Counted from the stretch's first letter, positions 7,795-17,156 are shown. The stretch is 64,000 bases of DNA from Catellatospora bangladeshensis (GCF_016862575.1 NZ_BONF01000029.1:1-64000); one strand, 5' to 3'. Numbers and translations are program-made. The notes: a model not told the origin generated them from the sequence alone.

Positions 7795-9174
7795 ATGTCC
7801 CGATCACCGGTCCAGGTCTTCGCCGAGCTGAACGCGCCGCCGTCGCGGCCGGCGGTCCGGGTGACGGGCCGGGCCGTGGTGCTCGGCGGCAGCGTGGCCG
7901 GGCTGCTGGCCGCCCGGGTGCTGTCCGAGCACGCGGACAGCGTCGTCATCGTCGACCGCGACGACCTGCACTCGACCGGGGCGCGACCCGGCGTGCCGCA
8001 GGGCACGCAGCTGCACGCGCTGCTGCCCGGCGGCCTGGTGCACCTGGAGCGGCTGTTCCCCGGGTTCCGCGAGCTGGCGCTGCGGGCGGGCGCGATCGAG
8101 GCGGTGCCCGCGGCGCGGCGCAACTACCTCGACGGCCGGGTGAAGGTCGTCGTGCCCGATGACGCCGACAGCCTGGCGGGCACCCGGCCGCTGCTGGAGG
8201 GGCTGATCCGGGAGCTGGTGCTGCGGCTGCCCAACGTCAAGACGGTCACGGCCCGCGCCACCGGGCTGGTCTTCGACGGCGACGCGGTCACCGGCGTACG
8301 GTACGAGGCCGGCGGTGCGGCGGGCGTCGAGCCCGGTGAACTGGTCGTGGACGCCATGGGCCGGTCGAGCCGGCTGTCGGACTGGCTGGCGCAGGCGGGC
8401 TGGGAGCGCCCGGTCACGCAGCGGATGACCGTGCACCTCAACTACGCGACGGCCCTGTTCCGGCGGCCCGCGGCCGACCCGGCGCATGCGGTCGTGCTGG
8501 CCATCCACACTCCGGGCACGGGCGTGTCGGCGGACGTGGCGGGCGCGGCGTTCTTCGCCGTCGAGGGCGGCCGGTGGATGGCCATGATGGCCGGATACGG
8601 CGACAGCTACCCCGGCCGCACGGCCGAGGACTTCGTGCGGCGGCTGCGCGAGCAGTTCCCGCCCGAGTTCGGCGAGGTGGCCGACAGCGGCATGATCGGC
8701 GACGTTCAGACGTACCACCACGCCGACAGCCGGCGGCGCGACTTCCACGCGCTGCGGCGGATGCCCGCCGGGCTGGTCGCGGTCGGGGACGCGGTGGCCT
8801 CGTTCAACCCGGTGTACGGGCAGGGCATGACGGCCGCCGCGATGCACGCGGCCTGCCTGTCGGCATACCTGCGGTCGGGGCCGGACCTCGGCGTGCCCGC
8901 GCGGGACTTCCTCGAGCTGCAGAAGGTGGTGGTCGACGCCGCCTGGTCCACGTCGACCTCCGCGGACCTCGCGCTGCCGCACGTCCACGGGCCGTACCCG
9001 CGCGGATACCGGTTCACCAGCTGGGTCAGCAGGCAGATCGTCGCGGCGACCGTCACGGACGTGGCCGTCGCCCGGCGCTTCAACCAGGTGGTGTCCATGC
9101 GCGAGCACCCGCAGACCCTCGCCACGCCCGGCGTGATCCTGCGCGCGCTGCGCTCCGCCCGCCGCCGGCCGTAA
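7795..9174 (+). CDS. FAD-dependent monooxygenase/hydroxylase
   Basis: A protein of 459 residues from the ATG at 7795, which has GGGGAG seven bases upstream. The N-terminal dinucleotide-binding motif is VVLGGSVAGLLAARVLSE (a GxSxxG variant of the GxGxxG fold) followed by VVIVDRDD, and the second FAD motif is VAVGDAVASFNPVYGQGM. This pattern matches NAD(P)H-dependent flavin hydroxylases and tailoring oxidoreductases of secondary metabolism. The protein is cytoplasmic. It is divergent from the acidic-peptide/sulfotransferase run, with about 190 bases between, so a shared regulator is possible. The next gene follows after 86 bases. The substrate is unknown. Confidence 0.85.
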   Translation: MSRSPVQVFAELNAPPSRPAVRVTGRAVVLGGSVAGLLAARVLSEHADSVVIVDRDDLHSTGARPGVPQGTQLHALLPGGLVHLERLFPGFRELALRAGAIEAVPAARRNYLDGRVKVVVPDDADSLAGTRPLLEGLIRELVLRLPNVKTVTARATGLVFDGDAVTGVRYEAGGAAGVEPGELVVDAMGRSSRLSDWLAQAGWERPVTQRMTVHLNYATALFRRPAADPAHAVVLAIHTPGTGVSADVAGAAFFAVEGGRWMAMMAGYGDSYPGRTAEDFVRRLREQFPPEFGEVADSGMIGDVQTYHHADSRRRDFHALRRMPAGLVAVGDAVASFNPVYGQGMTAAAMHAACLSAYLRSGPDLGVPARDFLELQKVVVDAAWSTSTSADLALPHVHGPYPRGYRFTSWVSRQIVAATVTDVAVARRFNQVVSMREHPQTLATPGVILRALRSARRRP

Positions 9175-9260
9175 TTCACTTGACCTTGGTACGGCTGCGG
9201 CGCTGCACTGTGGCCCGGTGCCGCGAGCCGTGGCGCCGACGGCACCGGGAGGCAGCGGCA

Positions 9261-10478
9261 GTGGTGGAGATCCGTCCTACGACCGATGAGGACCTCGGTG
9301 TCTTCCTGGACACCATGCACGCCGCGTTCGGGCGCTTCCGGGACACCCCGGCCGACGGCCGCGGGGCGTGGTGGTCCGCTGTCGAGATGGACCGCAACCT
9401 GCTCGCCACGACCGCGGACGGGCGGCCCGTCGGCACCGCCGGGGCGTACTCGTTCGAGCTGACGCTGCCCGGCCAGGCCGTCGTCCCGGCCGCCGGGGTG
9501 AGCTTCGTCGGCGTCCTGCCCTCGCACCGGCGTCAGGGCGTGCTCAGCGCGATGATGCGGCATCAGCTCTCCGACCTGCGGGCCCGCGGCGAGTTCCTCG
9601 CCGTGCTGCTGTCCTCGGAGGCCGGGATCTACGGCAGGTTCGGCTACGGACCGGCGACGTACACGCAGCGGCTGACGGTGCCGCGCCACGAGGCGTCGTT
9701 CGCCCCGTCCCGGGCACGGGCCGCAGCCGCGGCCCTCGGCGAGATCGAGGTCCTGCGCCGGGCCGAATGCGGCGAGCTGCTGGAAGAGGTCTACGACCGG
9801 TATCGCCGCGCGCAGCCTGGCGCGCTGTCGCGGCCGCCCCGCTGGTGGGCGCTGGGCGCGGGTCAGCCTCCGGTCGCGGCGGCGCCGCGCTACGTCGCCG
9901 TCCACCGGGACGCCGACGGTGTCCCGGACGGGTACGCCAGCTACTCCCTCGGCGACGGCGGCGTCCTGACGATCGACGAGACCATCACCGCCGACGACGC
10001 CGTCTTCACCGCCCTGGCGCGGTTCGCGCTCGGCCACGACCTGGTCACCAAGGTCGTGTTCAGGAACGTCCCGCTCGGGCACGCGCTGCGCTGGCAGCTC
10101 GCGGACTTCCGCGCGGGCCAGGTGAGCGACGACACGGACTGGCTGTGGGTGCGGCTGCTGGACGTCCCGCGTGCGCTGGCCGCGCGGGGCTGGTTCGCCG
10201 ACGGCGAGCTGGTCCTGGACGTCGACGACCCGTTCCTCGGCGAGCGTGCCCGCTACCTGCTGACCGTGCGGGACGGCAAGGCCGGTTGCGCCGCGACGGA
10301 TCGGGCGCCCGACCTGTCGCTGGACGTGCGCGACCTGGGCTCGGTGTATCTCGGCGGCACCGCGCCGAGCACGCTCGTGCGCGCCGGGCACATCCACGCC
10401 CACCACCCGGGCGCGGCCCCGCTCGCCGACGCGCTCTTCCGCGCCGAGCGCACGCCGCACTGCCTGCACTGGTTCTGA
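9261..10478 (+). CDS. Eis-like GNAT N-acetyltransferase
   Basis: The start is the GTG at 9261, with GGGAGG eight bases upstream, giving 405 residues, the size of the Eis family. The N-terminal GNAT core has GVSFVGVLPSHRRQGVLSAM, the acetyl-CoA loop, then AGIYGRFGYGPAT, both typical of Eis. The C-terminal part is the sterol-carrier-like domain, and the chain ends HCLHWF. In Eis the C-terminal carboxylate serves in catalysis, so this ending fits. Eis enzymes acetylate amines at several positions of aminoglycosides or acetylate protein lysines. The real substrate is not known. Confidence 0.88.
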   Translation: MVEIRPTTDEDLGVFLDTMHAAFGRFRDTPADGRGAWWSAVEMDRNLLATTADGRPVGTAGAYSFELTLPGQAVVPAAGVSFVGVLPSHRRQGVLSAMMRHQLSDLRARGEFLAVLLSSEAGIYGRFGYGPATYTQRLTVPRHEASFAPSRARAAAAALGEIEVLRRAECGELLEEVYDRYRRAQPGALSRPPRWWALGAGQPPVAAAPRYVAVHRDADGVPDGYASYSLGDGGVLTIDETITADDAVFTALARFALGHDLVTKVVFRNVPLGHALRWQLADFRAGQVSDDTDWLWVRLLDVPRALAARGWFADGELVLDVDDPFLGERARYLLTVRDGKAGCAATDRAPDLSLDVRDLGSVYLGGTAPSTLVRAGHIHAHHPGAAPLADALFRAERTPHCLHWF

Positions 10479-10508
10479 CCGCCGGAGGGAAGGCCGACAC
10501 CCCGGTTC

Positions 10509-10557
10509 TTGCGCGCACTGATACCTAGAACTACTATGCATCACGCTTCTAGGTATC
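10509..10557 (+). promoter_or_regulatory. Promoter with a flanking inverted-repeat operator for the ABC transporter operon
   Basis: TTGCGC (10509-10514) and TACTAT (10532-10537) are 17 bases apart, a good sigma-70-type pair. A perfect 11-bp inverted repeat, GATACCTAGAA (10520-10530) and TTCTAGGTATC (10547-10557), brackets the -10. A repressor bound there would block RNA polymerase. No regulator gene is adjacent. Confidence 0.65.
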
Positions 10558-10579
10558 GAACGGATGGGGAGCTGGGCCG

Positions 10580-11485
10580 ATGGCCGACGATGGTATCGCT
10601 GTCAGCGGGTTGACCAAGGTCTACAAGAACGTGCGCGCGGTCGACGACCTCTCGTTCACCGTCAGCCCCGGCCGGGTCACCGGCTTCCTGGGGCCGAACG
10701 GCGCGGGCAAGACGACCACGCTGCGCATGGTGCTGAACCTGGTCCGCCCCACGGCGGGGACCGCAACGATCGCGGGACGGCGCTACGCCGACCTCACCGA
10801 TCCCATCCGCAAGGTCGGCGCGCTGCTGGAGGCGTCGAGCGCGCACCGCGGCCGCACCGGCCGCAACCACCTGCGCATCCTCTGCGACGCGGCCGGGATC
10901 CCGGTCGGCCGCGCCGACGACGTGCTGGCCGCGGTGGGGCTGACCCCGGCCGCGGGCCGCAAGTTCAAGGGCTACTCGCTGGGTATGCGCCAGCGCCTGG
11001 GCATCGCCGCCGCGCTGCTGGGCGACCCGGACGTGCTCATCCTGGACGAGCCCGCCAACGGCCTGGACCCCGAAGGCATCAGGTGGATGCGGGGCCTGCT
11101 CAAGTCGCTCGCCGACGAGGGCCGCACGGTCCTCGTGTCGAGCCACCTGCTGTCGGAGATGGAGCTGCTCGCCGACGACGTCGTGATCATCGCGGCGGGC
11201 AGGCTGGTCCGGCAGGGTCCGGTGGCCGAGGTCATCGACTCGGCCGGCGCCGCGCAGATGCTCGTGCGCACGCCCCGGCCGGAGGCGCTCGTCGCCGAAC
11301 TGGGGGCCGCGGTCACGGCCACGCCCGTCGAGGGCGGAGCACTGCGGATCATCGGCGCGGACGGGCCGGCGATCGGCGCGGCGGCGATGCGGGCGGGCGC
11401 CGAGATCCATGAGCTGACCGTCGAGCGCCGCGACCTCGAAGACGTGTTCCTGCAGCTGACGGCCGGAAAGGCGGACATCCGATGA
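10580..11485 (+). CDS. ABC transporter ATP-binding protein (exporter type)
   Basis: A 301-residue ATPase. Walker A is GPNGAGKTT (38-46), the signature motif is YSLGMRQRLGIA near 133, and Walker B is VLILDEPANGLDP near 150. The C-terminal extra part (EIHELTVERRDLEDVFLQLT) is typical of drug- or lantibiotic-exporter ATPases with a single separate permease. The permease gene follows with an ATGA overlap at 11482. The pair would form a 2+2 exporter in the cytoplasmic membrane, possibly for an antibiotic or peptide. Expression is probably controlled from the palindromic promoter at 10509-10557. Confidence 0.93.
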   Translation: MADDGIAVSGLTKVYKNVRAVDDLSFTVSPGRVTGFLGPNGAGKTTTLRMVLNLVRPTAGTATIAGRRYADLTDPIRKVGALLEASSAHRGRTGRNHLRILCDAAGIPVGRADDVLAAVGLTPAAGRKFKGYSLGMRQRLGIAAALLGDPDVLILDEPANGLDPEGIRWMRGLLKSLADEGRTVLVSSHLLSEMELLADDVVIIAAGRLVRQGPVAEVIDSAGAAQMLVRTPRPEALVAELGAAVTATPVEGGALRIIGADGPAIGAAAMRAGAEIHELTVERRDLEDVFLQLTAGKADIR

Positions 11486-12435
11486 GCACGACCCTGCAGG
11501 CGCCCCCGGCGGCGTCCCGCCCGGTGATCGCCCACGTCGGCGTACCGGGGCTCCGGCTCGTCCGCAGCGAGATCCGGAAGGTGACCACCACCAACGCGTG
11601 GTGGCTGTTCGGCCTCGCGTCGCTGGCCTTCACCGGGCTGGCGCTGTTCATCAACATGTCCGAGGCGGCCGAGCACATCAGGCGGGCCCGCGACACCGCG
11701 GCGGTGTTCAAGCCGGGCCGCGGCATGGACGCCGCGGAGATCGCCGCGGCCAGGGTCGAGTTCGCGCAGCTGCACGACCTGCAACTGCAGGCGGTCAACG
11801 CGGCCGGCAACATCTTCACCAGCGGCCAGTTCTTCGGCCTGCTGCTGGTGATGCTGCTGGGCGCCCTCGTGATCACGAACGAGTTCCAGTACCAGACCGC
11901 CACGGCCACGTTCCTGACCACGCCGCAGCGCACCCGCGTGGTGTTCGGCAAGCTCTTCGCCGTGCTCGGACTGGGGCTGGTCTTCTGGCTCGTGTCGCGG
12001 GCCGTGTCGTTCGCGGCCGGGCTGATCTTCTTCCACAACCTCGGCCTGACCAACTCCCTGGGCGAGTGGCCGGTGCAGCGGGCGATCATCTTCAACCTGG
12101 TCGCGTACCTGCTGTGGGCGCTGCTCGGCTTCGGGCTCGGCACACTGATCCACAACCAGATCGGCGCCGTCGTCACCTCGATGATCGTCTACTTCGGTGG
12201 GTTGATCGGCGGGATCGGCGTGTTCAGCCTCATCCGGGAGTACGTCATCCACGAGGACTGGGTGCTGACGTCCGCCGTGGTCATGCCGCCCATCGCCTCG
12301 CAGATCATGGTCTCGCCGGAGAAGCTGTACGCGGAGGCCGCGCCGTGGTGGGCCGGTGTGCTGGTGCTGACGGGCTGGTCGCTCATCGCCGGCATCATCG
12401 GGATCGTGATCAACCGCCGCCGCGACATCGCGTGA
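11482..12435 (+). CDS. ABC-2-type transporter permease
   Basis: A 317-residue integral membrane protein with about six hydrophobic segments (for example FGLLLVMLLGALVIT and FGGLIGGIGVF) and a large first extracytoplasmic loop near residues 60-110. It belongs to the ABC-2 permease type that pairs with the ATPase encoded immediately upstream; the genes overlap as ATGA. Its last TM is followed by a basic tail (NRRRDIA). It would form the translocation path of an exporter. The substrate is unknown. Confidence 0.88.
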   Translation: MSTTLQAPPAASRPVIAHVGVPGLRLVRSEIRKVTTTNAWWLFGLASLAFTGLALFINMSEAAEHIRRARDTAAVFKPGRGMDAAEIAAARVEFAQLHDLQLQAVNAAGNIFTSGQFFGLLLVMLLGALVITNEFQYQTATATFLTTPQRTRVVFGKLFAVLGLGLVFWLVSRAVSFAAGLIFFHNLGLTNSLGEWPVQRAIIFNLVAYLLWALLGFGLGTLIHNQIGAVVTSMIVYFGGLIGGIGVFSLIREYVIHEDWVLTSAVVMPPIASQIMVSPEKLYAEAAPWWAGVLVLTGWSLIAGIIGIVINRRRDIA

Positions 12436-12455
12436 CCTGATCGGCCGGCGGGCCC

Positions 12456-13172
12456 TCAGTCCGTGACCCGGACGCTCAGCTGGGTGCCGAGTTCATGGAA
12501 TCCGAGCGCCCGGGCCACTCGGCGCGACGGTTCGGGACGGGCCCGCCACTGGGGCAGGAGGCCGCCGGCCAAAGCGTCGGCCACCGCCGCGCTGCCGACG
12601 ACGCGGGCGAGCCCGCGCCCACGGTGTCGCGGCGCGGTCAGCACGCAGACATGGGCCGCGCGGCCCGGCCAGCGCCGGTAGCCGGCCGCCGCGACGACGC
12701 GAGTCCCGCTGCGCACCACGAACGCGGACGAGCTGATCTCGTCGAGCCCGCACTCGTCGGCGTCGTCCGGCGGGACCGAGGCGAGGAAGGCCGCGAGATC
12801 GACATGGCCCGGCGGGATGGCCTCCAGGACACCGGGATCGGCCGGCTGGAAGCTGCGCTCGTCGCAGTAGGCCAGCGTCGCCGGGCCCAGCAGTTCGGCG
12901 ACCGGCAGGACGCGGCGCACCCGGTCCGGGTGGGTCAGGTCGGCGACCGGCAGCCCGCCTAGCCGGTCCCGTACGAGCTCACCGACGCCGTCCGCGGGAA
13001 CGGTGATGATCGCCGCGTCGCCCAACGCGACGATCCCGCTCCAGCCCGGCGGACACAGCAGCGACCCCGCCGAGACGACCACCTCCGTGCCCTCGGCGGG
13101 GAAGGTGACGGGGACACCGGCCAGCTCACGCCAGACCTGCCGAGCCCGGGCGATCAGGATCTCACCGGTCAT
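12456..13172 (-). CDS. GNAT-family N-acetyltransferase
   Basis: A 238-residue protein from the ATG at 13172 (AGGA upstream); the in-frame ATG at 13208 would add 12 residues. The acetyl-CoA-binding motif is APRHRGRGLARVVGSAAV near residue 185, in the C-terminal half. The N-terminal half has no clear motif, as in several two-part GNAT proteins. The substrate is unknown. The gene is convergent with the ABC permease gene and divergent from the rhomboid-like gene, with 68 bases between start codons. Confidence 0.78.
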   Translation of the reverse strand: MTGEILIARARQVWRELAGVPVTFPAEGTEVVVSAGSLLCPPGWSGIVALGDAAIITVPADGVGELVRDRLGGLPVADLTHPDRVRRVLPVAELLGPATLAYCDERSFQPADPGVLEAIPPGHVDLAAFLASVPPDDADECGLDEISSSAFVVRSGTRVVAAAGYRRWPGRAAHVCVLTAPRHRGRGLARVVGSAAVADALAGGLLPQWRARPEPSRRVARALGFHELGTQLSVRVTD

Positions 13173-13240
13173 GACCGCATCCTGACGGTCGCCGAGCGCG
13201 TGTGCCACCGAGTTGTTCCGCCGGTTCTAGGATGCCCGCC

Positions 13241-13906
13241 ATGCGGCCAATCCCCCGTGCCACCGCGATCGTCTTCCTGCTGACCGCCGTGCCGAGCCTG
13301 CTGCAGTTCGCGTATCCGGCCCTGGAGACGACCCTGCGGCGCGACCCCGTCCTCATCGCCGACGGCCAGCTCTGGCGCCTGGTCACGTCCTCGCTCGTCC
13401 AGGACAGCGGGGTGTCCGGCACGGTCAGCAACCTCGGCTTCCTGCTGGTGCTCGGCTGGCTCGCGGAGCGCACCGTGGGAACGGGCCGGTGGCTGCTGTC
13501 CTTCCTCGGCGGTGTCGCGCTCGGGCAGGTCGGCGGGCTGCTGTTCGGGACCGTCGGCGCCGGGAGCTCGATCGGGCTGTGCGGCCTGGTCGGCGGCACT
13601 GCGGTCGCCACCTGGCGCGGCCGTGATCCGCTGCCCGCCGCAGTCGGCACCCTCTACGCGCTGCTCATCGGGGCATCGGTAGTGGACACCCCGTGGTCGT
13701 ACGTGGTGGCCGCGGCGCTGGCCGGGTTGCTCATCAGCTGGCGCGGCCGGGTGCCCCGGTGGACGTACTGCCTGGTGGTCCTGGTGGTCGGCGTCGGCCT
13801 GACGGCGGCCGCGGACCTGCACGGGACCGCGCTGCTCGGTGGGCTCGCCGCGGGCGCACTCGCCTACCGCTCCCCGAGCGGATCAGCGGCGAATGGTTCG
13901 CCGTGA
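13241..13906 (+). CDS. Rhomboid-like membrane protein
   Basis: A 221-residue polytopic protein with about six TM helices. AGGA lies eight bases before the ATG at 13241. The pattern GSSIGLCGLVGG aligns with the rhomboid protease GxSG active-site loop, with Ser kept but the last Gly replaced by Ile. A later DLHGTALLGGLAAGAL matches the TM6 His motif (HxxxxxG). Both catalytic residues of the Ser-His dyad thus appear to be present. Rhomboids cut transmembrane substrates inside the membrane. The changed GxSG leaves activity uncertain; an inactive pseudoprotease is possible. Confidence 0.68.
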   Translation: MRPIPRATAIVFLLTAVPSLLQFAYPALETTLRRDPVLIADGQLWRLVTSSLVQDSGVSGTVSNLGFLLVLGWLAERTVGTGRWLLSFLGGVALGQVGGLLFGTVGAGSSIGLCGLVGGTAVATWRGRDPLPAAVGTLYALLIGASVVDTPWSYVVAAALAGLLISWRGRVPRWTYCLVVLVVGVGLTAAADLHGTALLGGLAAGALAYRSPSGSAANGSP

Positions 13907-13984
13907 TCTGCCCGTTGGCCTGGCGCTGACGCCATAGGTCGCGGCTGGCATGATCATGCCGCGACCGACTCGAACGGGGATGAC

Positions 13985-14500
13985 GTGGGACTGTTCAAAC
14001 GAAGGCCGTTGCCGCCGGTTCTCCGGCTGATGGCCGCTGCGGGGCTGCCGACGGCGGGCGGCGAGATCGGGATGCCGGACATCGCGATAGAGGCGGCCCG
14101 CAGCGGCAGCGGCCGGGTAGCGGCCTGCCTGACCGTCGTCGAGGAGCTGCTGGCGGAGGAGGGTGACGCCCCGTACGCCGCACTGAAGTTTCTGGAGGCG
14201 CTGCAGAACGTGGCATCGCACGGTGTGCCCCAGCTGGTCAGCACCGAGGAGCTGATGCCCTTGCGCGGCCCCCGCACGATCGCGGGCTGGGCGCAGGTGG
14301 AGCACTTCTGGCAGGACGTCGTCGACTGGTGCGACGGCAACGGGGTCGATCTCCAGGAGAGCGAGCCGATCCGCGGAATCGATAATCAGCGGCTGCGCTC
14401 GCTCGTGTGGCCGGCGGTTCGGACCCTGCCCGACGGCCGCGCGGTCGACCTATCCCACGTCGTGCAGTACGAGCTGGCGGTCGGCGTGCCGATGGCGTGA
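13985..14500 (+). CDS. Conserved-looking protein of unknown function (171 aa)
   Basis: I do not recognise this protein. The start is the GTG at 13985; GGGGA lies 6-10 bases upstream. The product is soluble, mixed alpha/beta, with no signal peptide, and starts GLFKRRPLPPVLRLMAAAGL. A helical middle part includes EGDAPYAALKFLEALQNVAS, and the C-terminal half is Trp-containing (VEHFWQDVVDWCDGNG). It resembles short actinobacterial cytoplasmic proteins found near immunity or toxin loci, but nothing adjacent supports such a role. Confidence 0.65.
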   Translation: MGLFKRRPLPPVLRLMAAAGLPTAGGEIGMPDIAIEAARSGSGRVAACLTVVEELLAEEGDAPYAALKFLEALQNVASHGVPQLVSTEELMPLRGPRTIAGWAQVEHFWQDVVDWCDGNGVDLQESEPIRGIDNQRLRSLVWPAVRTLPDGRAVDLSHVVQYELAVGVPMA

Positions 14501-14530
14501 CCGCGCCCGCCCGGCCACCTCAGCGCGGCG

Positions 14531-15499
14531 TCACCACCAGTAGTTGTCCTGGGGTGTGTAGTGCTGTTCAAGCTCGGCGATCTCGGTGTCGGCCAGCGCC
14601 AGTTCCAGGGCCGCCACGGCGTCGGTAAGGTGGTCCGGCCTCGTGGCGCCGACGATCGGGCAGGACACCGCGGGCTTGGACAGCAGCCAGGCGAGCGCCA
14701 CCTGGGCCATCGGCACCCCACGAGCCTCGGCCACGGTCTGAACGCTGTCGATGACGGGCCGGTCGACATCACGATCGAAGGCCCTGGCGACGTCGTCGGA
14801 GGAGCCGCGTGCCGTCTGCGCGCCCCAGGGACGGGCCGCGCGGCCCTTGGCCAGGGGCGAGTACGGAGTCAGCCCGACGCCCTGGTCCAGGCACATCGGG
14901 ATCATGTCGCGCTCCTCCTCCCGCCTGAGCACGTTGTACTGGTCCTGCATCGCCGCGAACGTGGTCCAGCCGTTGAGCAGCGCGGCGTGCTGCAGCTTGG
15001 CGAACTGCCAGGCCCACATCGACGATGCGCCGAGATAGCGCACCTTGCCTGCCTTGACCAGGGTGTCCAGGGTCGCCATGGTCTCCTCGACCGACGTGGC
15101 GGGGTGGAACCGGTGGATGTAGTACACGTCGATGTAGTCCGTGCCGAGCCGCCGCAGTGAGCCGTCGACCTGTTCGAGGATGGCCTTCCGGGACAGGCCG
15201 CTGCCGCCGGGCCCGTCGTGCATCCTGCCGCTGACCTTGGTGGCCAGCACGATCTCCTCACGGCGGGAGAACCTGCCGATCGCCCGCCCGACGAACTCCT
15301 CCGAGCTGCCGCCCTGGTAGACGTTCGCGGTGTCCCAGAAGGTAATGCCGAGTTCGGCGGCCTGCCTGAAGTAGGCGGCCGCGTCGTCCTCGCCGAGGGT
15401 CCACCGGTGCATCCCGGCCGCCGGATCGCCGTAGCTCATGCAGCCCAGCCCGATCCGGCTCACCTTCAGCCCGGTGCGCCCCAGCCGCGTGTACTCCAT
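14531..15499 (-). CDS. Aldo/keto reductase
   Basis: A protein of 322 residues from the ATG at 15499, which has GGAGG seven bases upstream. The AKR TIM barrel is shown by MEYTRLGRTGLKVSRIGLGC at the start, the catalytic Asp-Tyr in FWDTANVYQGGSSEEFVG, the Lys in VLATKVSG and the His in YYIHRFHP. It ends with DNYWW. It would reduce an aldehyde or ketone using NADPH in the cytoplasm. It resembles the common YajO/Tas-like group. It is divergent from an amidohydrolase gene with 94 bases between starts. Confidence 0.92.
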   Translation of the reverse strand: MEYTRLGRTGLKVSRIGLGCMSYGDPAAGMHRWTLGEDDAAAYFRQAAELGITFWDTANVYQGGSSEEFVGRAIGRFSRREEIVLATKVSGRMHDGPGGSGLSRKAILEQVDGSLRRLGTDYIDVYYIHRFHPATSVEETMATLDTLVKAGKVRYLGASSMWAWQFAKLQHAALLNGWTTFAAMQDQYNVLRREEERDMIPMCLDQGVGLTPYSPLAKGRAARPWGAQTARGSSDDVARAFDRDVDRPVIDSVQTVAEARGVPMAQVALAWLLSKPAVSCPIVGATRPDHLTDAVAALELALADTEIAELEQHYTPQDNYWW

Positions 15500-15593
15500 G
15501 GTGCAACCTCCGCCGGACCGGTGACGCGATGAAGACGATCCTGCCAACCCGCTCCGGCCGGCGGCTCGGCGGGAGCGGCTACAGTGACGCCGC

Positions 15594-17156
15594 ATGAGCA
15601 CCCTGGTCTACCGTCACAGCGTCATCCGTACCGGCGACGAGCGCCGCCCTCTCGCGCAGGCGCTGGCCGTGCGGGACGGGGACATCCTGGCGATCGGTTC
15701 TGAGACCGACGTGCGGGCGGCGGCCGGAGCCAAGGCCGAACTCGTCGACCTCGGCGGGGCGGCGGTCATCCCCGGCCTCTACGACGCGCACATCCACACC
15801 GCGCAGTACGCCCACAGCCTGACCACCGTCGACCTCGCCGGGACCCGGTCGCTGGCCGAGGCGCTGGCGCTGATCGCCGAACGGGCGGCTCAGCTGCGGC
15901 CGGGCGAGTGGTTGCTGGGCGGCCGGTGGAACAGCAACGTCTGGGAGCGGCCGGTCCAGCCCGACCGGTACGCGCTCGACTCGGTGTGCCCGGCCAACCC
16001 GGTGGCGCTGCCCACCGTCGACGGCCACACCACCTGGGTGAACTCGGCCGCACTGCGGCTGGCCGGGATCGACGCGCGGACCGCCGATCCGGTCGGCGGG
16101 CACATCGTGCGGGACGAGCGCGGCGAGCCGACGGGCATCCTGCGGGAGACCGCCGCGGATCCGCTGAAGCCGTTCCTGGTCGCCGAGGATCTCGGCAGCC
16201 TCCTGCGCGTGGCACAGGAGAGGCTGCTGGCGCTCGGCATCACCAGCGTCCACGACATCGACGGCGAGGACTGCCGGGCGGCGTACCTGCAGATGGCGGC
16301 GGCCGGGGAGCTGAAGCTGCGGGTGCACAAGGCGATCCGGCTGGAGCATCTGGACAGCGCCATCGCGCAGGGCCGCCGCACCGGGCAGGGCGACGACTGG
16401 TTCCGTGAGGGTCCGGTCAAGGTGTTCAGCGACGGGGCGCTGGGTTCGCACACCTGCCACATGAGCCGGCCGATGACCGGCGGAGATCACGGGATCGCGG
16501 TCGTGCCGTACCCGGAGATGCTCCGGCTGTTCCGGACCGCCGCGCAGGCGGGCATCGCCGTCGCCACCCACGCGATCGGCGACCAGGCCAACCACCTGGT
16601 GCTCGACGCGTACGAGGCGCTCGGCCCGACGCCGGGCCTGCGCCACCGGATCGAGCACGCGCAGCACCTGCAGCCGCCGGACCTGGCCCGGATGGCCCGG
16701 CTGGGGGTCGTGGCGTCGATGCAGCCCGTGCACTGCACCAGCGACATGGATCTGGTCGACGCCCTGCTGCCCGGGCACGAGCTGGCGTCCTACGCGTGGC
16801 GGGGCCTGCTCGACGCGGGCGCCGTGCTGGCCTTCGGCTCCGACGCGCCGGTCGAGGACCCGAATCCGTTTCCCGCCCTGCACGCCGCGGTCACCCGCAC
16901 CCGCGCCGACGGCAGCCCGGCCGGCGGCTGGCAGCCCGGGCAGCGGATCACCATGGCCGAGGCGGTCCGGGCGCACACGGTCGGGGCCGCGTACGCCGCC
17001 GGAGAGGAGACCCGCAAGGGGATCCTCGCGCCGGGCATGCTCGCCGACTTCATCGCGGTCGACACCGATCCGTTCACGGACTCGCCGGAGGCGGTCCTGC
17101 GGACCCGTGTCCTGACCACTGTCGTCGGCGGCGAGATTCGCTGGCAGATCGGCTGA
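15594..17156 (+). CDS. Amidohydrolase-superfamily metal hydrolase (YtcJ-like)
   Basis: A 520-residue protein. The first metal-binding motif is PGLYDAHIHTA (HxH near residue 68), and further metal ligands are visible as ATHAIGD, RIEHAQHL and the late FGSDAPVEDPNPF. The C-terminal strand domain closes with LADFIAVDTDPF. This order matches the YtcJ/LAF3-like amidohydrolases, which hydrolyse amide-type bonds with bound metal. The exact substrate is not predictable. No signal peptide. It is divergent from the aldo/keto reductase, which may share control. Confidence 0.9.
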   Translation: MSTLVYRHSVIRTGDERRPLAQALAVRDGDILAIGSETDVRAAAGAKAELVDLGGAAVIPGLYDAHIHTAQYAHSLTTVDLAGTRSLAEALALIAERAAQLRPGEWLLGGRWNSNVWERPVQPDRYALDSVCPANPVALPTVDGHTTWVNSAALRLAGIDARTADPVGGHIVRDERGEPTGILRETAADPLKPFLVAEDLGSLLRVAQERLLALGITSVHDIDGEDCRAAYLQMAAAGELKLRVHKAIRLEHLDSAIAQGRRTGQGDDWFREGPVKVFSDGALGSHTCHMSRPMTGGDHGIAVVPYPEMLRLFRTAAQAGIAVATHAIGDQANHLVLDAYEALGPTPGLRHRIEHAQHLQPPDLARMARLGVVASMQPVHCTSDMDLVDALLPGHELASYAWRGLLDAGAVLAFGSDAPVEDPNPFPALHAAVTRTRADGSPAGGWQPGQRITMAEAVRAHTVGAAYAAGEETRKGILAPGMLADFIAVDTDPFTDSPEAVLRTRVLTTVVGGEIRWQIG

